Origin: Actinomycetes bacterium
Lineage (GTDB): Bacteria; Actinomycetota; Acidimicrobiia; Acidimicrobiales; Palsa-688
Direction of reading: 5' to 3'
Assembly (NCBI GenBank): GCA_021787035.1
Contig: JAJYMM010000042.1
Coordinates: 1-54,846 of the forward strand
DNA length: 54,846 bases
The translations under genes and the position numbers were made by a program. This document shows, piece after piece, positions 14,587 through 21,931 of the stretch (position 1 is its first letter; each line of letters begins with the position of its first letter). A model generated the notes under the pieces. The model was not told the DNA's origin, ran no database searches, and worked only from the letters and a program-made list of their open reading frames with translations.

Positions 14587-15255
14587 ATGGCAGATCCTTT
14601 GAAGGTCTGCAGGCTGACCGATGACGAAGGCCGCAAGCTCCAACGCCTCGTGCGCCGGGGCGAGGGAAAGGGAAAGGCGAGCGTGGTCCGCTACCGCCGT
14701 GGCCTGGTGGTGCTGGCCTCGGTCGGGGGCAATACGGCAAGGCTCGTCCAGACCTCAGAGGACCGGGTGCGCGAGGTCATCCACAACTTCAACAAGATGG
14801 GCATGGCCTGCTTGGACCCCAAGTGGGCGGGTGGCCGTCCCCGCCGGATAACGACTGACGACGAGGCCTATATCGTCGAGACGGCCAAGGCCCGCCCGGA
14901 AAAACTGGGACGGCCCTTCACTCGCTGGAGCGTGCGTAAGCTCGCCGACCACCTGGCCTGGTACTCGCCAGGGCGCATCGTGATCAGCCGGGAGCGCCTT
15001 AGGGAGATCCTCGTCAAGCACGGCGTCACCTTCCAACGGACCAAGACCTGAAAGGAGTCCAACGACCCCGACAAGGAGCAAAAGCTCGACCGCATCGACG
15101 AGGTTATGGCGAAGTACCCCGACGGGCTGCTGCTGGGCCAAGGAGAAAAGGCCCCAGCGCAACCGGGCCAACTACCACAAGCACTGTGGTGTACGGCAGT
15201 TCCACGGCTGCTACGACTACGGCGCCGACCAGCTCTTCGGCGTCGTCCGGGATCA
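14587..15255 (+). pseudogene. IS630-family transposase remnant
   Basis: From ATG 14587 the sequence reads VCRLTDDEGRKLQRLVRRG, then GGRPRRITTDDEAYIVETAK and RWSVRKLADHLAWYSPG, typical of IS630 helix-turn-helix regions. A TGA at 15049-15051 replaces the usual Trp after TFQRTKT; past it the frame continues KESNDPDKEQKLDRIDEVMAK. The segment with the first DDE aspartate is missing, and from 15155 a shifted frame resumes with QRNRANYHKHCGVRQFHGCY, then DQLFGVV. A nonsense codon, a deletion and a frameshift are all present. The span 15256-15416 holds no gene I can support. Confidence 0.75.
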
Positions 15256-15416
15256 TGGAGCTCTCGTGGTGCGGTTGGCTCCGCCCCGTTGCCGTCAGTC
15301 ATCGTGCAGGCGCCTCGTTGTCCCGTGGTGGGAGGCTCGCGTCCCCAGCATGGTAGCCCGCAGGCGGGACGTCCTCCCTCGAGGTGAGGCGTCACCCTCG
15401 TGCACTGGGCCCGCAG

Positions 15417-16157
15417 CTACTGCGACCGCCAACAGACGACGATCTCGTTCGGGGCTGTGCCGCCATGTCGAGGGAAGGTGCCCCCAAAGTCCAGGTCGCT
15501 AAACGAGACCGGGACAGGGACCATGGCCGCCAGCACGGCCAGGGCCCACTCGGGTTGCGAGGGCAGTTCGGTGGGGCCGGGTTGTGGGGGCATACGGAAA
15601 CCGATCCAGACTTCTTCCAGGAAATCGCCCGTCACTGGGTCGTCGGCTCGCTCCACCTGGACGCCTACTTCCAGCCTGCCGGCGATGAGGCCGCGCACCT
15701 CCGTGGCCGGGTTGCGGCGAGCTTCGTCAACGAGCTGGGGGGCCTGCAGGGCGACTTGCCTGACGAAGTCGGCTGTTTCGCTCGCCGTCATCTCGAGGTC
15801 GAGGTAGTCCGCCTCGTCCGGCATCAGCGAGCCAGCACGGTCACGCTCCTTCAGCACGGCGTACGCGTCGGCGGCGCTGCCACTTTCATGTAGGCCCGCA
15901 CCTAGCAGCCAGACAACGTCCGCTTCCTCGTCGTGCCAGGTCAGCCCGCGGGAACGCCCAACATGCAGGTTGTAGACGGTGGCAGCCGTGACCGGTAAGT
16001 GGGTGGTCTCTTGGCCGCGAGGGCCCTGCGACCTCCGCTCGACGAACGCCCTTACGACGGGGTGGGCACTGACGTAGTCGCGAGCGTCTCGGCGCGAGTA
16101 CTGGCGCGGGTCGAGGCCGAGGTCAGCCAGCGCTCTCCTGGTCAGGCGCAGCTGCAC
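15417..16157 (-). CDS. Hypothetical protein, possible toxin partner of the upstream antitoxin-like gene
   Basis: The protein has 246 residues from GTG 16157 (MQLRLTRRALADLGLD), 24 bp after the stop of the small upstream gene. Notable parts are a HPVVRAFVERRSQG segment, a compact YNLHVGRSRGLTWHDEE-ADVVWLLGAG region and an acidic stretch DRAGSLMPDEADYLDLE. The C-terminal third is Pro-rich and ends with WRSQ. The middle recalls small actinobacterial proteins found beside antitoxin-like genes, but I cannot name the family. Two-gene order with short spacing and a repressor-like operator in front suggests a toxin-antitoxin module. This is an inference. Confidence 0.6.
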   Translation of the reverse strand: MQLRLTRRALADLGLDPRQYSRRDARDYVSAHPVVRAFVERRSQGPRGQETTHLPVTAATVYNLHVGRSRGLTWHDEEADVVWLLGAGLHESGSAADAYAVLKERDRAGSLMPDEADYLDLEMTASETADFVRQVALQAPQLVDEARRNPATEVRGLIAGRLEVGVQVERADDPVTGDFLEEVWIGFRMPPQPGPTELPSQPEWALAVLAAMVPVPVSFSDLDFGGTFPRHGGTAPNEIVVCWRSQ

Positions 16158-16181
16158 CGCCCGACCGTAGCCGGGCGCGGC

Positions 16182-16448
16182 TCAGCCTCGCCTGAGGGCC
16201 CTGACGGCCCCGGCTCGCTGACGGGCTCGTTGCGTGGCTCGGTCTTGGAGCATGGAAGCGACAGAGCCGAGGTCCCCTGTCGCGAACGCCTTTTGGGCGC
16301 GAGCGAGCTCTTCGCCGAACTCGGCGCTCTGGCGGAAGCTGTTCCAAGCTCGTTCGAGCAGCTCGGAGGCATTGCACCCGAGCAGGCGGGCCGCTGCTTG
16401 GACCTCGCCATGGACAGCCTCTGGGACCCGGGTCGGTGTGGTCTGCAT
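16182..16448 (-). CDS. Antitoxin-like small protein
   Basis: The protein has 88 residues from ATG 16448, with GAGGAGGAG seven bases upstream; the longer frame to 16733 is not needed. It starts MQTTPTRVPEAVHGEVQAAA. A helical segment RLLGCNASELLERAWNSF, shaped like a ribbon-helix-helix DNA-binding domain, follows, then an Ala/Glu-rich helix and a basic tail (RARQRAGAVRALRRG). RHH proteins of this size usually repress their own toxin-antitoxin operon. The neighbouring 246-residue gene would be the partner. Confidence 0.55.
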   Translation of the reverse strand: MQTTPTRVPEAVHGEVQAAARLLGCNASELLERAWNSFRQSAEFGEELARAQKAFATGDLGSVASMLQDRATQRARQRAGAVRALRRG

Positions 16449-16463
16449 CGAGCTCTCCTCCTC

Positions 16464-16478
16464 TGTAACAGTGTAACA
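16464..16478. promoter_or_regulatory. Direct repeat TGTAACA x2, candidate antitoxin operator
   Basis: TGTAACA occurs at 16464-16470 and 16472-16478, separated by one G, 16 bases before the antitoxin ATG. Paired short direct or inverted sites are usual targets of RHH antitoxins. Binding is inferred. Confidence 0.4.
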
Positions 16479-17126
16479 CCGGTCCAGACGATCGGAAACA
16501 CCGTCACTGACCGGGGGATCCTGTCCCGCTGTGGCCCGTGAGAGGCCCCGGGGGGCCTCGCCTCGGCACGCCGCCCGTACTGGGTTGTGGGCCGTGAGGA
16601 ACGTTCGCAGGCCGTGCACCGGCGGTCCCCATGCGAGGCGGGCCCCGGCGGGTAGCACGGCCCTTCGAGCGTCGACCGTGCATCGGCAGTTTGCCGTGCC
16701 TGCTTGTCTGGAGCGACGGAGCCCGACGAGCAAAGCAGGCGCACCAGTCGCCTCACGACGTCGAGCCGATGCTCACGCCCCTAAGGGCCGTCAGCTCGCG
16801 CTCGCTCACCCCCAGCAGCCCTGCCACCACCCCCGTGAACGCGAGCGTTGCACGTCTGCCCCACTGCGACCATCTTGACGGTATCTGGCCCGTCTATCAC
16901 GCGGAGTGCGGCCCCATCGCGCCACAGCGAAAGCACGCTCGGCACGCGGCCGCCTCGGACTTGTCGTTAGGTCACCATCCCGCGCACGACGGACAACGCC
17001 TCTCTGTTTGGCTCCCACCGTATGTTCTCGTCAGCTTGGCTCCCACGTTTGGCTCCCATCATTGTGGGAGCTAGTCTGCGTGGAGTCGCTTGGGAGAGCA
17101 AAAACATCCCTCTACCTGCAATTTTC
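16479..17126. other. Intergenic region between TA-like pair and tRNA-Ser
   Basis: No gene is supportable. Near the tRNA, TTGGCTCCCA occurs three times (17008-17017, 17036-17045, 17049-17058). The third copy forms a hairpin with TGGGAGC at 17065-17071. This is downstream of the minus-strand tRNA, where a terminator or an attachment-site relic could lie; no T tract follows. Confidence 0.4.
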
Positions 17127-17214
17127 TGGCGGAGAGGGTGGGATTTGAACCCACGGTGGGTTGCCCCACACACGATTTCCAATCGTGCCGATTCGGCCGC
17201 TCTCGCACCCCTCC
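17127..17214 (-). tRNA. tRNA-Ser (anticodon GGA)
   Basis: The minus strand folds as an 88-nt class II tRNA. Acceptor GGAGGGG pairs with CCTCTCC (one G-U). The anticodon stem CACGA/TCGTG encloses loop TTGGAAA with anticodon GGA. A long variable arm GTGGGG/CCCAC is present, the T loop is TTCAAAT, the discriminator is G and CCA is encoded at 17129-17127. It reads UCC/UCU codons. It borders the accessory half, and tRNA-Ser 3' ends are common integration targets. Confidence 0.95.
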
Positions 17215-17263
17215 AGCGTCTGACACGCTAGCGTGGACGCGTCACGTCTGGCGGCTCGCTCGA

Positions 17264-17397
17264 GCCGGAGGCCGGGCGCGGCGGTCGGGTCCTGCGCAAC
17301 GGGGCGCCGCAAACCGGGTCAGGGCCTGACGGCAGCAGCCCTCAGCGGACAGCGCCGTGTGCCGTAGGTCGCCTGACCGTCGCGCCGGGCCTCCGGC
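17264..17397 (+). ncRNA. ffs: Signal recognition particle RNA (4.5S/SRP RNA)
   Basis: The domain IV hallmark is present: GGTCAGG at 17317-17323, a GCC/GGC stem capped by TGAC (17324-17333), then AGCAGCC at 17334-17340. This is the Ffh-binding asymmetric loop. The usual GGAA tetraloop is replaced by TGAC, a known alternative with GNRA-like shape. The ends GCCGGAGGCC (17264 on) and GGCCTCCGGC (to 17397) form a helix of about 23 bp with one mismatch and one G-U, defining the termini. Position between tRNA-Ser and dnaX fits actinobacterial gene order. Exact ends are approximate. Confidence 0.85.
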
Positions 17398-17474
17398 CTC
17401 CCCGGGCGTGGCAAGGCCTCCCCACCGCGCAGCCGATCGGGGTGGCCAGCACCTGCTTAAAATTGGTGGTCATC

Positions 17475-19115
17475 ATGGCTGATGGGCGCGCCGGGCGTGG
17501 CGGTGGCCGTGGAAACCCGGGTGAGCAAGCGCCAAGAGGCGATGTGGTGCCTCCCGGCGTAGTAGAACCTGGCGCGCGGTCGGGCGACGTTCTGAGAGAC
17601 GCGTTGTCGGGCCTAGGTAGGGTCGTCGACCGGCGCTGGCCACGCAGGACGTTGGTCGTCGCCAACGTCCTCGTGCTGTGCCTGCTATTGCTCGGTGCCT
17701 CGGCCTTTGCGTACGTGGACTGGCGCTTCTCGCAGGTGAAGCGGATCGCGGTCTCCGGCCTCGTACCGACGGGCTCCGGGGGGCAGAGCCCGGCTGGCGG
17801 CACCTCTCCTATGACGATCCTCCTTGTCGGAAGCGATACCCGCAACCTGGGCAAGGGTGGGAACGCCGCCTTCGGCAGCAGCAGCCAGGTCACCGGCCAG
17901 CGCTCGGACACGATCGTGCTTGCCCGCGTTGTACCGGCCACCGGCCACGTGGCGCTCCTGTCGATCCCCCGAGACCTCCTTGTCCCTATCGCCGGCTTGG
18001 GCACTACCCGGATCAATGCCGCCTTCGGTGGAGGCCCTGACCTCCTAGTAAAGACCATCGAGCAGGACTTCGGCATCGACATAAACCACTTCGCCGTGGT
18101 GAACTTCAACACGTTCATCCAGGTGTCCGACGCTGTAGGGGGGGTCTACCAGTACTTCCCGACGCCAGCCCGGGACCTCTTCTCGGGCCTCACAGTGACA
18201 CGCCCGGGCTGCTTCCTCTTGAAGGGCTTCCAGGCGCTCGCGTTCGTCCGTTCGCGCGAGTACCAGTACCTCCTCAACGGGAAGTGGCAGTACCAGCTCG
18301 TGCCAGAGAGCGACCTCGCCCGCATCCAGCGCCAGCAGGCGTTTATAAAGCTGGCCCTGAAAAAGGTAGAGCGCGTCGCCCTCTCGGACCCGTTCGCCCT
18401 CAACCGGGTTGTCTCGGGCCTGACCAGGAGTGTGGTCGTGGACAGTAGGTTCTCGGCATCGGACCTCATCCACTTGGCGCTCACGCTGCGGCGGGCCAAT
18501 GCGTCCGGTATACCCAACTGGACCTACCCAACGGTCAACTCGGCGGTGGTGGCCGGTGCGCTAGATCCCCAGCCATCGCTCGACCAGGCGGTCGTGCAGG
18601 AGTTCTTGAGCTACGGGATGCCCAAGCAGACGACTGCGCAAGCGGCCCAAGGGGCCTCTCCGCTCTTGCGGCCATCGGCGGTCGACGTCGAGGTGCTCAA
18701 CGGTTCGGGTGTGAGTGGCCAGGCGGGACGCGCCGCAGGAGCCCTCCGCGCGGACGGCTTCAAAGTGACTTCGACGGGAAATGCGGCCAGTTTCTCTCAC
18801 AAGGCCAATGTCATCGAGTACGGTGCCGGCGGCGCGGTGGCCGCCAGGTTGTTGCAGGCCAGGGTGGGCGGCGGGGCCACCATGCAAGAGGTGCCCTCGC
18901 TTTCGGGTGACCACGTACGCAAAGGCCCGGGCCAAGCTTTCTCCGGCATCGCAACTGCTGCGGCCGGACATGTGAGGGCCGAACTGACGTTTGCGGTCCC
19001 ACCGGCTGACGAGGTTTCGGGGCCCGTCCAACCCGATTCATCGTCTTACTACCACGGCCGGTACGTTCCTCCAGGGCTCCAGCCAGGACAGATCCCAAAG
19101 ACCTGCCCGGAGTAA
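17475..19115 (+). CDS. LytR-CpsA-Psr (LCP) family glycopolymer ligase with LytR_C domain
   Basis: The protein has 546 residues from ATG 17475 (in-frame start also at 17442). A cytoplasmic Gly/Pro-rich N-terminus is followed by one membrane helix (VVANVLVLCLLLLGASAFAY). The LCP domain starts at MTILLVGSDTR and continues QRSDTIVLARV, VALLSIPRDLLVPI and TRINAAFGGGPDLLVKTIEQ. The Asp and Arg residues bind the polyprenyl-pyrophosphate substrate in this family. A C-terminal LytR_C domain begins at VDVEVLNGSGVSGQAGRAAG, and the tail is Tyr/Ser/Pro-rich. LCP enzymes attach cell-wall glycopolymers such as arabinogalactan or teichoic-type chains to peptidoglycan outside the membrane. Confidence 0.9.
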   Translation: MADGRAGRGGGRGNPGEQAPRGDVVPPGVVEPGARSGDVLRDALSGLGRVVDRRWPRRTLVVANVLVLCLLLLGASAFAYVDWRFSQVKRIAVSGLVPTGSGGQSPAGGTSPMTILLVGSDTRNLGKGGNAAFGSSSQVTGQRSDTIVLARVVPATGHVALLSIPRDLLVPIAGLGTTRINAAFGGGPDLLVKTIEQDFGIDINHFAVVNFNTFIQVSDAVGGVYQYFPTPARDLFSGLTVTRPGCFLLKGFQALAFVRSREYQYLLNGKWQYQLVPESDLARIQRQQAFIKLALKKVERVALSDPFALNRVVSGLTRSVVVDSRFSASDLIHLALTLRRANASGIPNWTYPTVNSAVVAGALDPQPSLDQAVVQEFLSYGMPKQTTAQAAQGASPLLRPSAVDVEVLNGSGVSGQAGRAAGALRADGFKVTSTGNAASFSHKANVIEYGAGGAVAARLLQARVGGGATMQEVPSLSGDHVRKGPGQAFSGIATAAAGHVRAELTFAVPPADEVSGPVQPDSSSYYHGRYVPPGLQPGQIPKTCPE

Positions 19116-19164
19116 TCGCGGGGTCCTCGTGGCGTCGTCACAGGGCCCGCGTAGGCTGGCAGGC

Positions 19165-21219
19165 GTGACCCCAGACGACCCGACCCCCCGAGCAAACGAC
19201 GCCGGCGAGACCTACCAGGCGCTCTACCGTCGCTACCGCCCGCAGCGCTTCGGGGATGTGCGTGGCCAGGAGCACGTCACCCGCGCGCTTCGAAACGCCG
19301 TCCGGGAGGAGAGGGTGGCTCACGCCTACCTCTTTAGTGGGCCACGGGGGACCGGCAAGACGTCCACGGCCCGGATCTTGGCCATGGCACTCAACTGCGA
19401 TGCACCCGTCGACGGGGAGCCCGATGGTACGTGCCGGTCGTGCATGGCGGTGCGCTCCGGGTCGTCCATGGACGTCTTCGAGCTCGACGCTGCCTCCAAC
19501 CGCAAGCTCGACGAGATGCGCGACCTGCTCTCCCGTGTGGCTCTCGGCACGCCTGGGCGCTGGAAGGTCTACATCGTGGACGAGGTTCACCAGCTCACGC
19601 CCGATGCTGCGAGCGCCCTCCTGAAGACGCTGGAAGAGCCTCCCTCGCACGTCGTCTTCGTGCTGGCCACCACCGACCCGCAAAAGGTGCTCCCGACGAT
19701 CCAGTCTCGTACGCAACATTTCGAGTTCCACCTGCTCGACGGTGACGTGCTCGCAGGGCTCCTCGGTGACATCAACCGCGACGCCAATCTCGGTCTTCCG
19801 ACCGACATGGTGCGCCTGGCAGTACAAAAGGGGCGAGGTTCGGCTCGCGATGCAGAGTCAGCGCTCGAGCAGCTAGCAGCCGCAGGTGGCGAGCCGGAGG
19901 ACGCTGCACCGATCGTGGCACTCGCGGCTGCTCTTGCCGAGCGTGACGTCGGTGGCGTCCTCCAGGCTGTGGCCAGGGCTATCGCAAACGGTAGGGACCC
20001 ACGGCGCCTCGGGAGCGACTTGGTGGAGCACTTGCGCGAAGCGTTCCTCGCCAACCAGGCCCCCTCGCTCGTCCTGCTCCCTGCCGCCGAGACAGCCCTT
20101 CTTGCCGAAGAAGCCGGTCGTCTTGGCTTGCCGCTTCTCGTGCGGTCAATGGAGGCGATCGGCCAGGCTTTGGTCGACATGCGGGACTCGGTCGACCCTC
20201 GGGTGACCTTGGAGGTCGCGCTCGTGCGCCTCGCTTCCCCAGCAGTCGATGCGAGCCCTGCAGGGCTACTCGAGCGTGTAGAGCGCCTGGAGAGAGCCTT
20301 CGCGGAAGCCTCCGGCCCTGCCGTTGCGCAGAGGCCGGCGCCCCCCATGGGTGCCACGCCCTCCCCACGTGCTGCTGCTCCATCTTGGGGGAGGGCTGGT
20401 GCGGCCCTGTCCGAGCCTCCCCCCTATGACGAAGCCCCTCGGGCTTCGTCCTCGCCACCCTCGCCACCCTCGGCGCCGTCCTCCTCACCGCCGCCAGTCA
20501 CGCCGCCGCCAGTCACGCCGCCGCCAGTCACGCCGCCGCCAGTCACGCCGCCGCCAGTCACGCCGCCGGGGCCAGCCAATCCAGCTGAGGCGAGGGCGGC
20601 CCTCGGGGCTTACCTCCGGGGTACGCCCAAGGCAGCCACGCCACCGGCTCCCCAGCCTTCGCAGAATGTGGGTGAGCAGGCGCCACCTGGCGGAGGACGC
20701 AGCCTGGGGCCGGCTCAAATGGGCGTGCCGGCCCCCGAGCCGGGCATGCCTCCGTCACCCGAGGTGGCCGGGACCATCGGAGGAAGCGGGGCGAGTAGCC
20801 ATGCACCCGCACCGAGGTCGGGGCCAGCCCTCCCGACGCGTGACGAGCTCACCAAGGCGTGGGGCGACACGGTGCTAGGTAGCTTGGGCCGCCCCGCGCA
20901 GGCTTATCTCGGCCAGGGCCACTTCACAGAGGTGGGCGATGCGGCCGTCTTCGCATTGCCGGACCTGAGCTGGGTGACGCGCGCGAGCAAGTTCGCAGCC
21001 GAAGCGGAAGCGGCGCTGGCAAAGTACTTCGGGCGCCCGGTGCCGTTGCGCATCGTCCTTGACGAGCAAGCGGCTCCTCCTTCCCACGAGCCAGCGGGAC
21101 CCGTCCCCGAAGAAGATGCCTACGACCTCGACGAGCTGACGGAGGCACCGGCGGTCGCCGAGGTGAGCGCCGAGCAACGGATCCTAGACATCTTCCCTGG
21201 CGCTGTGGTCGAGAGCTGA
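19165..21219 (+). CDS. dnaX: DNA polymerase III subunit gamma/tau
   Basis: The protein has 684 residues from GTG 19165. The clamp-loader ATPase starts at YQALYRRYRPQRFGDVRGQ; Walker A is SGPRGTGKTS (about 58-67), Walker B KVYIVDEVHQLT, and ASALLKTLEEPP is typical. The zinc knuckle retains only NC, TC and SC (CRSC), one cysteine fewer than usual, and the SRC motif reads SRT. A Pro-rich linker includes five copies of PPPVT encoded by a perfect 15-bp repeat (20488-20562). The C-terminal domain (DELTKAWGDTVLGSLG, then FAAEAEAALAKYFGRP) matches actinobacterial tau. It loads the beta clamp. recR follows 24 bp downstream without an intervening ybaB-type gene. Confidence 0.95.
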   Translation: MTPDDPTPRANDAGETYQALYRRYRPQRFGDVRGQEHVTRALRNAVREERVAHAYLFSGPRGTGKTSTARILAMALNCDAPVDGEPDGTCRSCMAVRSGSSMDVFELDAASNRKLDEMRDLLSRVALGTPGRWKVYIVDEVHQLTPDAASALLKTLEEPPSHVVFVLATTDPQKVLPTIQSRTQHFEFHLLDGDVLAGLLGDINRDANLGLPTDMVRLAVQKGRGSARDAESALEQLAAAGGEPEDAAPIVALAAALAERDVGGVLQAVARAIANGRDPRRLGSDLVEHLREAFLANQAPSLVLLPAAETALLAEEAGRLGLPLLVRSMEAIGQALVDMRDSVDPRVTLEVALVRLASPAVDASPAGLLERVERLERAFAEASGPAVAQRPAPPMGATPSPRAAAPSWGRAGAALSEPPPYDEAPRASSSPPSPPSAPSSSPPPVTPPPVTPPPVTPPPVTPPPVTPPGPANPAEARAALGAYLRGTPKAATPPAPQPSQNVGEQAPPGGGRSLGPAQMGVPAPEPGMPPSPEVAGTIGGSGASSHAPAPRSGPALPTRDELTKAWGDTVLGSLGRPAQAYLGQGHFTEVGDAAVFALPDLSWVTRASKFAAEAEAALAKYFGRPVPLRIVLDEQAAPPSHEPAGPVPEEDAYDLDELTEAPAVAEVSAEQRILDIFPGAVVES
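20488..20562. repeat. Five 15-bp tandem repeats inside dnaX
   Basis: The unit CCGCCGCCAGTCACG is repeated exactly five times, encoding Pro/Val/Thr in the gamma/tau linker. The length is a multiple of three, so copy-number change would keep the frame. Confidence 0.9.
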
Positions 21220-21243
21220 GCAGGGGAGGGACGACCACAGACC

Positions 21244-21873
21244 ATGTACGCTGCCCCCGTCCAGGAGCTGATCGACGAGCTGGGACGCCTCCCCGGCATC
21301 GGGCCAAAATCGGCGCAGAGGATCGCTTTTCACCTCTTGAAATCTCCGGTCGAAGACGTGGCACGTCTAGCCAACGTGATCGGTGGGGCTAAAAGCAGGG
21401 TCACCTGGTGCCGACGTTGCTTCAACTTCGCCGAGGCCGACCCTGGGAGCGAGGCGAGTGCTGGCGTCGAGTGCGAGATCTGTTCCAACCCACGGCGCGA
21501 CCCCTCGGTGCTCTGCGTTGTCGAAGAGCCGAGGCATATCGTGCCGATCGAAAAGTCCGGTTGGTTCAAGGGCCGCTACCACGTCCTCATGGGTGCGCTC
21601 AGCCCCATCGATGGCGTCTTTGCTGAGCATCTGCGCATAAAAGAGCTCCTCGCCCGGATCGAAGCCGAGGGGGTGCGGGAGGTCATATTGTGCACAGACC
21701 CTGATCAGGAGGGGTCTGCAACTGCCATGTACCTGGTACGGGAGTTCAAGCACCTCCCGGTAGAGCTAAAGGTGACAAAGATGGCTGTCGGCTTGCCCGT
21801 AGGGAGCGAGCTCGAGTTCGCAGACGAGCTCACGCTGGCGATGGCCCTCGAAGACAGGCGGGAAGTCAACTGA
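21244..21873 (+). CDS. recR: Recombination protein RecR
   Basis: The protein has 209 residues, normal for the family. The N-terminal helix-hairpin-helix is LIDELGRLPGIGPKSAQRIA. The zinc finger is CRRCFNFAEAD...CEIC. The Toprim domain starts at VLCVVEEPRHI and contains EVILCTDPDQEGSATAMYL. The C-terminal part is MAVGLPVGSELEFADELTL. RecR works with RecO/RecF in loading RecA at gaps. It directly follows dnaX and is probably co-transcribed. Confidence 0.97.
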   Translation: MYAAPVQELIDELGRLPGIGPKSAQRIAFHLLKSPVEDVARLANVIGGAKSRVTWCRRCFNFAEADPGSEASAGVECEICSNPRRDPSVLCVVEEPRHIVPIEKSGWFKGRYHVLMGALSPIDGVFAEHLRIKELLARIEAEGVREVILCTDPDQEGSATAMYLVREFKHLPVELKVTKMAVGLPVGSELEFADELTLAMALEDRREVN

Positions 21874-21875
21874 CC

Positions 21876-21893
21876 GAGCCCTTTGGTGGGCTC
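21876..21893. terminator. Hairpin between convergent recR and GH4 genes
   Basis: GAGCCC, a six-base loop and GGGCTC form a perfect 6-bp hairpin three bases after the recR stop. There is no T tract. GGGCTCCAGGA recurs at 21911-21921. A bidirectional terminator role is plausible but weak. Confidence 0.35.
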
Positions 21894-21931
21894 CAGGAGG
21901 CCAGGTTGGCGGGCTCCAGGATGCTTGGGCA

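Noticed and set aside
17049..17071. Rho-independent terminator after tRNA-Ser
   Set aside because: A hairpin exists but no T tract follows in the direction of transcription.
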